A stretch of DNA of 64,000 nucleotides from Desulfolithobacter dissulfuricans (GCF_025998535.1 NZ_AP024233.1:966217-1030216); one strand, 5' to 3'. Positions 8,043 to 17,430 are shown, numbered from the stretch's first letter. Program-made: numbers and translations. The notes: generated by a model not told the origin, from the sequence alone.

Positions 8043-9251
8043 GTGAAATCGCGGCTGGCTTGTACAGATAGGAAAAAAAAGAATCCGGCAGGGGCGATCG
8101 ATCAGGAATTGTTTGCCTGGATGAGGGAGATCCGTCGCAGTCTGCACCGGTACCCGGAGCTTGCCTACCAGGAAGAACGTACCGGTCGTCGTATCGTTGA
8201 GGAACTGGACCGGCTGGGGGTCAAATGGCGGGGTGGTTTCGCCTCCACCGGCATCGTGGCCGAGATCGGCCAGGGAGGCGACACTCCATGCGTCGCCCTG
8301 CGGGCCGACATGGACGCGCTGCCTATCACTGAAGAGACCGGGGTTTCCTTTGCCTCGACCCGTCCCGGGGTCATGCATGCCTGCGGCCACGACGGTCATG
8401 TGGCCATGCTGCTCGGGACTGCGGCCCTGCTGCGGGACCAGGAACTGCCAGGTCGCGTCCGGCTGCTTTTTCAGCCGGCCGAGGAGTCCGGTAACGGGGC
8501 GGCCAGGATGATCGACGATGGGGCTCTGGACGGGGTGGATATGATATTTGGCGGCCATATCGACACCCATTATCCCGTGGGGCGGTTTACTGTGGACCAG
8601 GGGTTGGTCTGTTCCTATACCGATCCCTTTGTCATCCGGATCCACGGTCAGGGCGGTCATGCTGCCCGTCCCCATGAGGCCATCGATTCGGTGGTGGTGG
8701 CCTCGAACCTGGTCATGAGTCTGCAGACCCTTATTTCCCGGCAGATCGATCCGGCCCAGGCGGCCGTGATCACGGTGGGCCGATTCGTGGCCGGAACCGT
8801 TCACAATGTTATTGCCGAACACGCCCTGCTCGAGGGGACGATTCGCAGTGCCCATCCCGGAACCAGGGAGCGCATTTTAAGCGGTATCCGACGGGTGATA
8901 CAGGGTTTTGGCGAGATGTGCAACGCCAGTATCGAGCTTGAATTCTTTGGTCACCTGCCGGCGGTGATCAATGATGAAACCGCCACCGCCATCGCCCGCC
9001 ATGCCGCCGATCGGGTGGTGGGGACGGACAATGTTATCAGCCAGGGCCACCCCAGTCTCGGCGGCGAGGATTTCGCCTTTTACCAGCAGCGCATTCCCGG
9101 CTGTCTTGTTCGGTTCGGGGGTGCATGCACCACCAGGGAGACCGGCCCTGCCCATTCCAGCCGGTTTGACTTTGATGAAGCCGTTCTGGGCCTTGGTGCG
9201 GCCTGGCTGGCCGAGGTTGCCCGGGCCGGGCTCCATTCCCTGGGGTCGTAG
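8043..9251 (+). CDS. M20D-family amidohydrolase (hippurate/N-acyl-amino acid deacylase type)
   Basis: The protein is about 402 residues with all landmarks of M20D metallo-amidohydrolases: 'LRADMDALP' (metal-binding Asp), 'MHACGHDGHVAMLLG' (metal ligands), 'QPAEESGNGA' (catalytic Glu), 'GGHAARPHEAIDSVV' (dimerisation-domain His) and 'GGEDFAFY'. The family hydrolyses N-acyl or amide bonds of amino acids and small peptides in the cytoplasm. I prefer the GTG at 8043, which has AAGG upstream; a TTG at 7992 is an alternative. It starts a tight cluster with a carboxylate-amine ligase, a gamma-glutamyltransferase and peptide permeases, so its substrate may be a gamma-glutamyl or other small peptide. 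Confidence 0.88.
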   Translation: MKSRLACTDRKKKNPAGAIDQELFAWMREIRRSLHRYPELAYQEERTGRRIVEELDRLGVKWRGGFASTGIVAEIGQGGDTPCVALRADMDALPITEETGVSFASTRPGVMHACGHDGHVAMLLGTAALLRDQELPGRVRLLFQPAEESGNGAARMIDDGALDGVDMIFGGHIDTHYPVGRFTVDQGLVCSYTDPFVIRIHGQGGHAARPHEAIDSVVVASNLVMSLQTLISRQIDPAQAAVITVGRFVAGTVHNVIAEHALLEGTIRSAHPGTRERILSGIRRVIQGFGEMCNASIELEFFGHLPAVINDETATAIARHAADRVVGTDNVISQGHPSLGGEDFAFYQQRIPGCLVRFGGACTTRETGPAHSSRFDFDEAVLGLGAAWLAEVARAGLHSLGS

Positions 9252-9272
9252 CCGGGGAGCAGGGAGGAACTG

Positions 9273-10388
9273 GTGGATTCGATACCCTTTGCACAGAGCA
9301 GGCTCGCCACCCTGGGCGTGGAGCTGGAGTTTCAGATCCTTGATCGGGAAACCCTGGCCCTGGTACCGGGAGCGCGACAGATCCTCGCCGCCGCGCCAGC
9401 GGAATTTGCCTCCCGGCTGGCACCGGAATTCATCCAGTCCATGCTTGAGGTCCTCACCGGGGTCTGCAGCGATGTGGACGAGGTGGCCGAGGATCTGCGC
9501 CACACCATCCATATGCTCGCCGACGTGGCCGGAGACCAGGGCATGGTACTCCACGCGGCCAGTCTCCATCCCTTTGCCGAACCCCTGGATCAGGTCCTGA
9601 CTCCGGATCCGCGTTACGAACGGATCATGGACGAACTGCAGTTCGTTGGCCGCCAGTTCATCACCCAGGGGCTCCATGTCCACGTGGGCATGGATGATCG
9701 GGAGATGGCGGTGCGGGTCTGCGATGTTCTCCAGGGCTATCTGCCCGTGTTCCTGGCCCTCACCGGTTCGTCCCCCTGGTTCCGCGGTCTCGATACCGGT
9801 CTGGCCTCCTACCGGACCAAGTTGTTCGAGGCCTTGCCGCTGGCCGGTCTTTCCGGTTATTTCGGTTCCTGGCAGGCCTACGAAGACGAGTTGCACATGC
9901 TCATGGAGCAGGGGATCATCCACCAGGTGCGGGATCTCTGGTCGGATGTGCGGATCAATCCCTTTTTCGGGACAGTGGAGGTCCGGTCCTGTGACCTGCC
10001 TGCCCGCTTTGCGGAAATTGTCGGCATGGCCGGTCTCATTCAGGCCTTTGCCGTCGCCATTGTCGAGGGTGTGGTGGCCCCGGCCCGGATCAATCAGCGG
10101 ATTCTTGGTTATAACAAGTGGCAGGCGGCCCGGTATGGCCTGGAGGGCCGGTTTCTCGATCCGCTGGGACTTTTTGATTACCGGGTCCTGACCCTGCACC
10201 AGGCTGCCGAACAACTTTTTTCCCTGCTTGGCCCCTGGATGGACCGGTTTGGCTCCAGGCAGTGGTGCCACCAGCTGGAAGGGATCCTTGAACGTGGTAC
10301 CAGTGCCCGGCAGCAGCGGGAGCTGATGCAACAGGAAAACAGCTTTGCAAAAATGATACAGAGCATGCGGGCTCAATTCTGGGAATAA
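9273..10388 (+). CDS. GCS2-family carboxylate-amine ligase (YbdK-like)
   Basis: This 371-residue protein belongs to the glutamate-cysteine ligase type 2 (GCS2/YbdK) family, ATP-dependent enzymes that join a carboxylate, usually the gamma-carboxylate of glutamate, to an amine. Evidence includes the N-terminal 'LATLGVELEFQILDRETL' metal-binding strand, 'GLHVHVGMDDREMAVRV', and 'FGTVEVRSCDLPARFAEIVG'. The start is a GTG at 9273 with GGGAGG 5 bp upstream. The stop overlaps the start of the GGT gene by one base. YbdK homologues show weak glutamate-cysteine ligase activity, and the true substrate here is unknown. The neighbouring GGT suggests gamma-glutamyl chemistry. Confidence 0.88.
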   Translation: MDSIPFAQSRLATLGVELEFQILDRETLALVPGARQILAAAPAEFASRLAPEFIQSMLEVLTGVCSDVDEVAEDLRHTIHMLADVAGDQGMVLHAASLHPFAEPLDQVLTPDPRYERIMDELQFVGRQFITQGLHVHVGMDDREMAVRVCDVLQGYLPVFLALTGSSPWFRGLDTGLASYRTKLFEALPLAGLSGYFGSWQAYEDELHMLMEQGIIHQVRDLWSDVRINPFFGTVEVRSCDLPARFAEIVGMAGLIQAFAVAIVEGVVAPARINQRILGYNKWQAARYGLEGRFLDPLGLFDYRVLTLHQAAEQLFSLLGPWMDRFGSRQWCHQLEGILERGTSARQQRELMQQENSFAKMIQSMRAQFWE

Positions 10389-11932
10389 TGACTGATAAAG
10401 AAATTCGATACACCAGGTCCGTGGTCGCCACCGGGCACGAACTGGTGAGCCAGGCGGCGGCCGATATCCTCGGTGCCGGCGGCAATGCTTTTGACGCCGC
10501 CGTGGCTGCCGGTTTTGCCGGTGCGGTTGCCGAACAGACCCTGACCAGTCTGGGCGGCGGTGGATTTCTCCTGGCCCGGACCAGCGGCAAGGATGGGCCG
10601 GTGGAGGAAATCGTCTTTGATTTTTTTGTCGATACGCCGGGCAGGGGGCTGGCCGAGATGCCCCGGCCGCATTTTTTTCCGGTTACGGTACAGTTCGGCG
10701 GTTCGGATCAGGAATTCAACATCGGCCTTGGTTCGGTGGCCGTGCCCGGGACACTCAAGGGCCTTCTCCATGTCCATGAGCGGCTTGGCCGACTGCCCCT
10801 TGCAGATATCCTGTCTCCGGCCATTGACCTGGCCCGGGGGCACCGGCTCAACGATTTTCAGGCCGGTTTTCTCCGGTTGCTCCACCCCATCGTCACCCTG
10901 ACCCCGGAAGGTCGGGCGCTTTATGAGCCTGGGGACCAGTTTCTCCGGCCGGGCGATGTTCTGCAGAATCCAGCCCTGGCGGCTTTTCTCCAGGACCTGG
11001 TCAAAGACCGGGGTGCGAGTTTTTATCGCGGGGACATAGCCCGGGTCATGGCCAGGGACATGCGTGAGGGTGGCGGCCTGCTGACCCTGGAAGACCTGGC
11101 CGGCTACCAGGTGGTGGAACGAAAACCCCTGCGTGCCCGATACAGGGACCATACCCTGCTCACCGTGGGGCCGCCGTCCCTTGGCGGCAGCCTTATTGCC
11201 CTGTCCCTGGCGATCCAGGAACAGCTGGAACCGGTGGATACCTGGGGCTCGGCCGAGTACCTGCTCCGGACCACCGGGCTGATGCAGACCGTGGAGCAGC
11301 TCCGGGAACAGGGCGTGACCTCGCCGGAGGCCCTGGAAAAATTGCGGACCGACGGGGCTCTTGAACAGGCTGCCGAAAAGGTCCGGCTTTTCAGCCGCGG
11401 TACCACCCATCTCTCCATTGCCGACCGGGAGGGTAATATCGCCTCCATGACCTGTTCCAATGGCGAGGGATCCGGCTACTTCGCTCCGGGCACCGGCATC
11501 ATGCTCAACAACATGATGGGTGAGGATGATCTTCATCCGCAGGGTTTTCATTCCAGCCCTCCGGGGATCCGGGTGAGTTCGATGATGTCGCCTTCCGCCC
11601 TGCTGCGTGACGGAGAGGTGGAGCTGGTACTTGGCAGCGGCGGTTCCAAGAGGATCCGCACCGCCATCACCCAGGTCCTGGTCCAGGTCATCGATTATGG
11701 CCGCGATATTGAGACAGCGGTCCAGGCGCCCCGGCTGCACTGGGACGGCAGCGTGGTCCAGGTGGAGCCGGGATTTGCCGACCAGGATCTGCAGGTGCTG
11801 GAGCAGCGGGTGGCCATCAATGTGTGGCAGGAAAAAAACGTCTACTTCGGCGGGGTGCACACGGTGGTGCCTGGCAGCCATGGTGTGGGTGATCCCCGGC
11901 GGGGCGGGGCCGTACGGGTGGTGGAAGAATGA
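10388..11932 (+). CDS. ggt: Gamma-glutamyltransferase (GGT)
   Basis: This 514-residue Ntn-hydrolase of the GGT family cleaves or transfers gamma-glutamyl groups after self-cleavage at a threonine. The N-terminal 'AAADILGAGGNAFDAAVAA' block and 'SLGGGGFLLAR' fit the large subunit. 'GTTHLSIADREGN' supplies the new N-terminal Thr (about 339), and 'SGGSKRIRTAITQVL' fits the small subunit. No signal peptide is visible, so this GGT is probably cytoplasmic, unlike the periplasmic E. coli enzyme. It overlaps both neighbours (1 bp with the ligase, 4 bp with yejB), so the unit is translationally coupled. It may break down imported gamma-glutamyl peptides. Confidence 0.92.
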   Translation: MTDKEIRYTRSVVATGHELVSQAAADILGAGGNAFDAAVAAGFAGAVAEQTLTSLGGGGFLLARTSGKDGPVEEIVFDFFVDTPGRGLAEMPRPHFFPVTVQFGGSDQEFNIGLGSVAVPGTLKGLLHVHERLGRLPLADILSPAIDLARGHRLNDFQAGFLRLLHPIVTLTPEGRALYEPGDQFLRPGDVLQNPALAAFLQDLVKDRGASFYRGDIARVMARDMREGGGLLTLEDLAGYQVVERKPLRARYRDHTLLTVGPPSLGGSLIALSLAIQEQLEPVDTWGSAEYLLRTTGLMQTVEQLREQGVTSPEALEKLRTDGALEQAAEKVRLFSRGTTHLSIADREGNIASMTCSNGEGSGYFAPGTGIMLNNMMGEDDLHPQGFHSSPPGIRVSSMMSPSALLRDGEVELVLGSGGSKRIRTAITQVLVQVIDYGRDIETAVQAPRLHWDGSVVQVEPGFADQDLQVLEQRVAINVWQEKNVYFGGVHTVVPGSHGVGDPRRGGAVRVVEE

Positions 11933-12978
11933 GCTGGTATATCCTCAAACGGTTGCTCCTGATGATCCCGACCATCTTCGGGGTCATGCTGATCACCTTT
12001 GTCATCACCCAGTTCGTCCCGGGTGGGCCGGTGGAGCGGATGATGGCCCAGATCGAGGGCCGTACCGGTGGCGGTGAGGCCACCTCCGGCAGTACCGGGC
12101 TCTACCAGGGCAATAAGGGGCTTGATCAGCAGCGTATCGAACAGCTGCGCAAACTCTATGGCTTTGACAAACCGCCCCTGGTCCGGTTTCTTTCCATGAT
12201 GCGCGACTACCTGACCTTTGATTTCGGCGAATCCTATTACCACCACATGAAGGTGGTGGACCTGGTCATCTCCAAGCTGCCGGTTTCCATGTCGCTGGGG
12301 TTGTGGTCTTTTCTGATTGTCTATTCGGTCTGCATACCGCTGGGCATCGCCAAGGCGGTCCGGGACGGATCCCGGTTTGACGTCATTACCTCCACCATCA
12401 TCCTGGTCGGATACGCGATTCCGGGTTTTGTGCTCGGTATCGTTTTGATTGTCCTCTTCGGCGGTGGCAGTTTTTTCAATATCTTTCCCCTGCGCGGCCT
12501 GGTCTCGGACAACTGGAGTGAGCTGAGCCTGATCGGCAAGATACTTGACTACCTCTGGCACATGGTCCTGCCGATCATTTCATCCACTGTGGGCAGTCTG
12601 GCGGTGATGACACTTCTGACCAAGAACTCCTTTCTGGAGGAGATCCGCAAGCAGTACGTGATGACCGCCCGGGCCAAGGGGCTCAATGAACGTCAGGTCC
12701 TCTACAAGCACGTGTTCCGCAACGCCATCATTCCTATCATCACCGGGTTTCCGGGCTCGTTCATCACCGCCTTCTTCACAGGCAGCCTGCTCATCGAGAC
12801 CATCTTCTCCCTGGACGGCATGGGGCTGCTGGCCTATGAATCGGTGATGAACCGCGATTACCCGGTGGTCCTCGGCACCCTGTACTTTTTCACCATTATC
12901 GGCCTGGTGTCCCGGCTGCTGTCCGACCTGAGCTATGTGATGGTGGATCCGCGGATCAGCTTTGAGCGGGTTCGGTAG
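11929..12978 (+). CDS. yejB: Peptide ABC transporter permease, YejB-like
   Basis: This 349-residue inner-membrane permease belongs to the DppB/OppB family and is closest by eye to YejB of the YejABEF peptide (microcin C) transporter. It shows 'YILKRLLLMIPTIFGVMLIT' TM1, the long insert after it, and the EAA loop 'YVMTARAKGLNERQVLYKHV' that contacts the ATPase. About six TM segments are expected. It overlaps ggt by 4 bp (ATGA) and is followed 3 bp later by the YejE-like partner. The periplasmic binding protein and the ATPase of such a system are not in this cluster. Confidence 0.88.
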   Translation: MSWYILKRLLLMIPTIFGVMLITFVITQFVPGGPVERMMAQIEGRTGGGEATSGSTGLYQGNKGLDQQRIEQLRKLYGFDKPPLVRFLSMMRDYLTFDFGESYYHHMKVVDLVISKLPVSMSLGLWSFLIVYSVCIPLGIAKAVRDGSRFDVITSTIILVGYAIPGFVLGIVLIVLFGGGSFFNIFPLRGLVSDNWSELSLIGKILDYLWHMVLPIISSTVGSLAVMTLLTKNSFLEEIRKQYVMTARAKGLNERQVLYKHVFRNAIIPIITGFPGSFITAFFTGSLLIETIFSLDGMGLLAYESVMNRDYPVVLGTLYFFTIIGLVSRLLSDLSYVMVDPRISFERVR

Positions 12979-12981
12979 GAA

Positions 12982-14016
12982 ATGAAAACAGGAAAAAGAA
13001 AAAACAGCCTGGCCGCCCGGCGCTGGCGCAACTTTAAAAACAATAAACGGGGCTATTACAGCCTGATCCTGTTCTCCATTCTTTTTTTTCTGAGCCTGTT
13101 TGCCGAGGTGCTCAGCAACGACAAGCCGTTCCTGGTCTACTACAACGGCCACTATTATTTTCCGCTTTTCCGGGAGTACCCGGAGACCACCTTTGGTGGT
13201 GATTTCGAAACCGAGACCGACTACCGCGATCCCTATATCCTCGAAAAGCTGCAGACGAACGGCAACAGGGTCTGGTTTCCCCCCAATCCCCACTCCTATA
13301 ATTCCATCAACCTGGATCTGGACGTGCCGGTGCCTTCACCCCCGACCAGGGAGAACCTGCTCGGAACCGATGACCGGGGCCGTGATGTCCTGGCCCGGCT
13401 TATCTACGGCTTTCGTCTTTCGGTACTGTTCGGCTTTGCCCTGACAGCGGTGGGAACCCTGCTCGGCATTGTGGCCGGGGCGGTGCAGGGCTATTTCGGG
13501 GGCAAGGTGGATCTGTTCTTTCAGCGTTTTATCGAGATATGGAGTGCCATGCCCGAGCTCTACCTGCTCATTATCTTTGCCTCCATCTTCAAACCATCCA
13601 TCCTGCTCTTGCTGATCCTGCTTTCCATGTTCGGCTGGATGGGGCTGTCCGACTATGTCCGGGCCGAGTTCCTGCGCGGCCGGAATATGGAATACGTCAA
13701 GGCGGCCAAGGCGCTGGGTGTCTCCCATTTCACCATCATGTACCGCCACCTGCTGCCAAACGGCATGACCCCGGTAATCACCTTCCTGCCCTTTCGCATG
13801 TCCGGGGCGATCCTGGCCCTGACCAGCCTGGATTTTCTCGGCCTGGGCGTGCCGCCCTCCACGCCAAGCCTCGGCGAACTGCTGGCCCAGGGTAAGGCCA
13901 ATATCGATGCCTGGTGGCTCTCCCTCTCCACCTTTGTCGTCCTGGTGGGAACCCTGGTACTGCTGATTTTCATCGGCGAGGCGTTGCGCGAGGCCTTTGA
14001 TCCCAGAAAACAGTGA
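12982..14016 (+). CDS. yejE: Peptide ABC transporter permease, YejE-like
   Basis: This 344-residue permease of the DppC/OppC family has YejE character. It has N-terminal TM1 ('YYSLILFSILFFLSLFAEVL'), a large periplasmic segment with 'ENLLGTDDRGRDVLARLIYG', and the EAA-loop 'YVKAAKALGVSHFTIMYRHL'. It pairs with the YejB-like protein to form the membrane channel of a peptide importer. It is the last gene of the plus-strand run and converges on the MSHA-type operon with under 100 bp between stops. The missing substrate-binding protein and ATPase must be supplied in trans if this transporter works. Confidence 0.88.
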   Translation: MKTGKRKNSLAARRWRNFKNNKRGYYSLILFSILFFLSLFAEVLSNDKPFLVYYNGHYYFPLFREYPETTFGGDFETETDYRDPYILEKLQTNGNRVWFPPNPHSYNSINLDLDVPVPSPPTRENLLGTDDRGRDVLARLIYGFRLSVLFGFALTAVGTLLGIVAGAVQGYFGGKVDLFFQRFIEIWSAMPELYLLIIFASIFKPSILLLLILLSMFGWMGLSDYVRAEFLRGRNMEYVKAAKALGVSHFTIMYRHLLPNGMTPVITFLPFRMSGAILALTSLDFLGLGVPPSTPSLGELLAQGKANIDAWWLSLSTFVVLVGTLVLLIFIGEALREAFDPRKQ

Positions 14017-14113
14017 AGTCTGCTCAACAGGCTCTGTTTTGGAGCGTCACAGTTGCTCAACAGGATGTTTAGAGATCTTTTTCCGGGGAATGATGGCCTG
14101 AATATCAGGACGT

Positions 14114-15028
14114 TCAAGGCCCACCATGCCCACCATGTCCACCCCCGCCGCCACCGCCGCTGGTCGCGGGATTCACCGCGATGGAGAGAGTGGACCGGGC
14201 GGTCCTGCCGATGCCATCGGTCACCCGGACCTCAAAGGCATAGGTGCCCGCACTGGTGGGCGTGCCCGATATAACGCCATCGGAGGACAGGCTGAGGCCG
14301 GGCGGCAGGGTGCCACCGGTCTGGTCCCAGACATAGTTGCCGCCACCGGTGGCCGCGAGTTGGGCCGTGGGATAGACTTCGCCGACCGTGCCGTAATGGA
14401 GGAAGGTGGTGGAAATCCACAGCTGGCCGCAGGCCGAGTTGACCAGGCTGACGATGTCAAGATAGCGAACCTCGTCATCATACTCCAGGCTGCCCTGGGG
14501 ACAGCCTGTGGTCACGGTGCCAGCCTGGAGAACCTGGTAGGGTGAACTGGTTCCGGTCTGGTTGCAGAGGTTTTTGCCCTTGCTGAGAAGTATGAAGGCA
14601 ATGTTGTTTTTCAGGGTGCCCCGGTCATTGACCTGGAGATAGGTGCCCGGCGTCGTGCACACATTGGCCCCGGCAGGGGCGTAGGTGGCGTAGTACAGAT
14701 CCTGGGTATAGGCATCGGTGGTCTTGACCCCGAGTGTCGTCAGGGAGGTGGGCAGGGCCTTGTAACGGTCCACATAGGCGAGAATGGACTCGTAGGCCTG
14801 GTCAACGCTGTTCCTCGTTTCAGAGAGTTTCTGCCTCTCCACGGCAATTTTCATGATCCCGCCGCCCATTCCGGCCAGCAGGCCGATGATGACCAGGACA
14901 ATGGCCATCTCCACCAGGCTGAATCCCCTGCTGTCACCGGTCCACTCGGCCGGTAGTCCTTTGGCTGCTGATTTTTTTTTCAGAGGAGATGCCAGATGAT
15001 CATGTGTTGGCCGGGGGAAGGAAACCAT
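14114..15028 (-). CDS. Type IV prepilin-like protein with putative Ig domain and Gly/His tail
   Basis: This 304-residue prepilin has a 35-residue basic leader ending 'TGDSRG', the cleavage motif G35/F36 and Glu at +5 ('FSLVEMAIVLVIIGLL'), then a long alpha-1 helix. The globular part is followed by a putative Ig (He_PIG-like) repeat (about 215-290; 'LPPGLSLSSDGVISGTPTSA', 'GTYAFEVRVTDGIG'). The tail is very Gly-rich with two His ('GGGGHGGHGGP'). It is the last gene of the MSHA-type operon and lies 2 bp after the TPR gene, so it is probably a minor or tip pilin. The Ig domain suggests adhesion. The long leader is unusual. Confidence 0.8.
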   Translation of the reverse strand: MVSFPRPTHDHLASPLKKKSAAKGLPAEWTGDSRGFSLVEMAIVLVIIGLLAGMGGGIMKIAVERQKLSETRNSVDQAYESILAYVDRYKALPTSLTTLGVKTTDAYTQDLYYATYAPAGANVCTTPGTYLQVNDRGTLKNNIAFILLSKGKNLCNQTGTSSPYQVLQAGTVTTGCPQGSLEYDDEVRYLDIVSLVNSACGQLWISTTFLHYGTVGEVYPTAQLAATGGGNYVWDQTGGTLPPGLSLSSDGVISGTPTSAGTYAFEVRVTDGIGRTARSTLSIAVNPATSGGGGGGGHGGHGGP

Positions 15029-15030
15029 GG

Positions 15031-15900
15031 TTATTTCTCCACTTGTCCGCTGACGAGCGTCCGGGCGGCTTCAAAATTATACTCCAGGTCCGCATCGCCG
15101 GGATGTCTTTCAAGGGCCTGCTGGAGAATGGCGAGGGCCTCCCGGTTCTTGCCAAGCATCATCAGGGAGGCAGCCAGATTGTTCGCCACCAGGGGATCGC
15201 CGGATTTCTCCCACACCTTGCGGTACAGTCTGGCCGCCTCGGCAAAGTCTCCCCGGTTCCTGCACTCCTCCGCCGTCTGGACCAGCTGCTTGTGGCGGCG
15301 ATCCATCAACATACCTGATACAGCCAGGCTGGTGTCCGGGGGTGGGGCGATTTCCCTGGCGTTTTTGACCGTTTTTTCCGTAACAGGCCGGGGGGGCGGA
15401 TTTTCTGCTGTCCTGGCGAGTTGCTCCTGACTGGTGGCAGCTGGCCCTGGCTCACGGATCTTTGTTCCCTCATCCGTTCGTGCAGCGTCGTGGGGTCCAG
15501 GCGCCGGCAATGATTCCGGCCTGGCCTGACTGTCCGGTGATGGCGCAGCGGCCATTCGGGCCGGACCAGCCGGCTTGCTGTCGTCCTGGGCGGTAATCCC
15601 CGGAAGGGCCGGGTTTGTCCGGGCTTTGGATGCCCGGGTGGCAGAGGTTGACTGACCGCCTGCCGGACTGGCGACAGAGGTGGCCATGGTTTTCGTGCTA
15701 CTGGTCAGGAACCGGGGCAGGAAGACCACGGTCGCTGCCCCGCTGAGGATAAAGAAGAGCAGGATCGCGATGATCTTTTTTCTGCTTCCCGTCCTTTCCG
15801 GAGTGGAACTGCGGGCAGGGGGCGGCGCCTGCTCCGGAAGGGAGCCGCTCTCTTTCTGCCGCTGTTCGAGATGTTTGAGCGTCGTGAAGAGTTTGCTCAT
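15031..15900 (-). CDS. MshN-like TPR protein of the MSHA-type pilus system
   Basis: This 289-residue protein has a short cytoplasmic N-terminus, one TM segment (about 43-65; 'KKIIAILLFFILSGAATVVF'), a long low-complexity Pro/Ala/Thr-rich linker, and C-terminal TPR repeats (about 205-285; 'RGDFAEAARLYRKVWEKSG', 'NREALAILQQALERHPGDA'). The layout and position right after the secretin match MshN of MSHA systems. It probably helps pilus assembly in the periplasm by protein-protein contacts. It starts on the base next to the secretin stop. Confidence 0.72.
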   Translation of the reverse strand: MSKLFTTLKHLEQRQKESGSLPEQAPPPARSSTPERTGSRKKIIAILLFFILSGAATVVFLPRFLTSSTKTMATSVASPAGGQSTSATRASKARTNPALPGITAQDDSKPAGPARMAAAPSPDSQARPESLPAPGPHDAARTDEGTKIREPGPAATSQEQLARTAENPPPRPVTEKTVKNAREIAPPPDTSLAVSGMLMDRRHKQLVQTAEECRNRGDFAEAARLYRKVWEKSGDPLVANNLAASLMMLGKNREALAILQQALERHPGDADLEYNFEAARTLVSGQVEK

Positions 15901-17430
15901 CTACAGTACCTGCAACCTCAGGATGATGACCAGTTCCACCCGCTGGCGGCGGTCGGCACTGTATTTGAACATGGAGCCGATAAGCGGGATATCCTGAAAA
16001 CCAGGCAGGCCGGAGTCGTCGTCCTGTTTCTTGTCCTGGATAAGGCCGCCCAGAATGACCAGTTCACCGGATCTGGCCCGGACCACGGTGGAGGCCTCCC
16101 GCAGGTTCACCACCGGAAAGGCGTAGCGGTTGCCGCCCTGGTATTCTTTCTCGGCCAGGGAGATGATCTCGCTCTTGATGGGCACCAGGTGCAGGCTGAC
16201 ATTGCCCGACTCTTCGATTTCCGGGGTCACCCCCAGGAGCACGCCGTCAAACAGGGAGCCGATTTCCACGGTCGGTGACTGGGTGGTGCCCACGTCGGTG
16301 CCGGTGGTCTCGAGCTCGAAACTTCGCAGGTAGGAGACCGACTGGCCTACGCTGATCATGGCCGACTGGCCGTTGAGCACCTTGAGACGTGGATTGGACA
16401 GGGTGTTCACCGAGCCATATTCCTCCAGGGCATGGAGGATGGTGCTGACATTGTAATACTGATCCGATAACTGCAGGCCGTACCAGACCGAATTTTCATT
16501 GAGCGCTTCGCTGATCACATTCAGGGTGGTACCGGTGGTCCGCAGGGCGTTCTGGCTTATGGTTGCCTCGAATTTTTTCCAGTCAATGCCCAGCTCATGG
16601 GAGCTATTGAGGTTCACCTCGAGAATCTTGGCCTCGATCAGCACCTGGCGGCGGTATTTTTCCTTTATGGTCTCCATATAGGAGTTGATTTCCTGGACGA
16701 TATGGGGCCGGGCGATGACCATGAGGGTGCCGGTAGCCCGGTTGAGGGAGTAGGTGCCACCGCTTCCTACATGCTCGGCGACAAAAGACTGGATTTCCCC
16801 GTAGATATCCCGACTTTCGCCGGCCTGTCCGCCCGAGAGCTCGAAGTTGCCCTTGAGCGGGGTCAGCATATCGGTATCGCTGCTCCCGGAAGAACCCCCT
16901 CCCAGAACGTCCCCACCGACATTGAACCGGGACTCCTGCACCGAGGAGAGAAAGTCGAGATCAAGGATCAGCCTCTGGAGCCCACGGACATATATGGTGC
17001 CGTTTTCTTCCGTCCAGGTCACGTCCAGGGCGCGGCACACATGGTCCAGCACGGTTCGGACCGGTCGTTCGCTGAAATCGGCGGTCAGGGCCCGGCCGCT
17101 GCCCAGGATCTGTTCGGCCTCGTCGTCGATGACCAGGTTGAAACCGGCCGCCCGGGCCAGGACCTGGAGAACGGCCCGGTAATCCTCCTGGTAAAAGGAA
17201 ATCGAGACCTTCTGCAGATCAAGGGGGGAGAGATTTTTGAACCTGGGTTTGGGAGGTTCCTTGTCGGCCGGCGGGGTCGGAGGCCGGCTTACCTGGGTCT
17301 CGGGTGGAACCAGGGTGCTTTCGCCCCACTGCGGCATCTTATCCCTGGCCGGCGAGGTGGTGTGCGCACATCCACTGAGGAACAGGGAGGCCATCAACAG
17401 CCAGGTGAGGAGCGTCTTGTTACTGTACAT
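15901..17430 (-). CDS. mshL: MSHA-type secretin MshL (PilQ/GspD superfamily)
   Basis: This 509-residue outer-membrane secretin begins with a lipoprotein signal peptide (lipobox 'LFLSGC'). A STN/N0-type domain follows (about 70-150; 'VSISFYQEDYRAVLQVLARA'), then a secretin N1-like domain, a Gly/Ser-rich gate loop and the C-terminal secretin barrel ('VGQSVSYLRSFE', 'VRARSGELVILGGLIQDKKQ'). It forms the pore through which the pilus exits. It overlaps the upstream MshK-like gene by 11 bp and abuts the TPR gene. Size and operon order fit MshL better than PilQ or GspD. Confidence 0.9.
   Translation of the reverse strand: MYSNKTLLTWLLMASLFLSGCAHTTSPARDKMPQWGESTLVPPETQVSRPPTPPADKEPPKPRFKNLSPLDLQKVSISFYQEDYRAVLQVLARAAGFNLVIDDEAEQILGSGRALTADFSERPVRTVLDHVCRALDVTWTEENGTIYVRGLQRLILDLDFLSSVQESRFNVGGDVLGGGSSGSSDTDMLTPLKGNFELSGGQAGESRDIYGEIQSFVAEHVGSGGTYSLNRATGTLMVIARPHIVQEINSYMETIKEKYRRQVLIEAKILEVNLNSSHELGIDWKKFEATISQNALRTTGTTLNVISEALNENSVWYGLQLSDQYYNVSTILHALEEYGSVNTLSNPRLKVLNGQSAMISVGQSVSYLRSFELETTGTDVGTTQSPTVEIGSLFDGVLLGVTPEIEESGNVSLHLVPIKSEIISLAEKEYQGGNRYAFPVVNLREASTVVRARSGELVILGGLIQDKKQDDDSGLPGFQDIPLIGSMFKYSADRRQRVELVIILRLQVL

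Noticed and set aside
8877-10376. 499-codon open frame antisense to the carboxylate-amine ligase gene
   Set aside because: It is a shadow frame in GC-rich DNA; the plus-strand gene has family motifs, a ribosome-binding site and coupled neighbours.
10373-11881. 502-codon open frame antisense to ggt
   Set aside because: No domain or signal is visible and composition is unnatural; the ggt frame has full family motifs.
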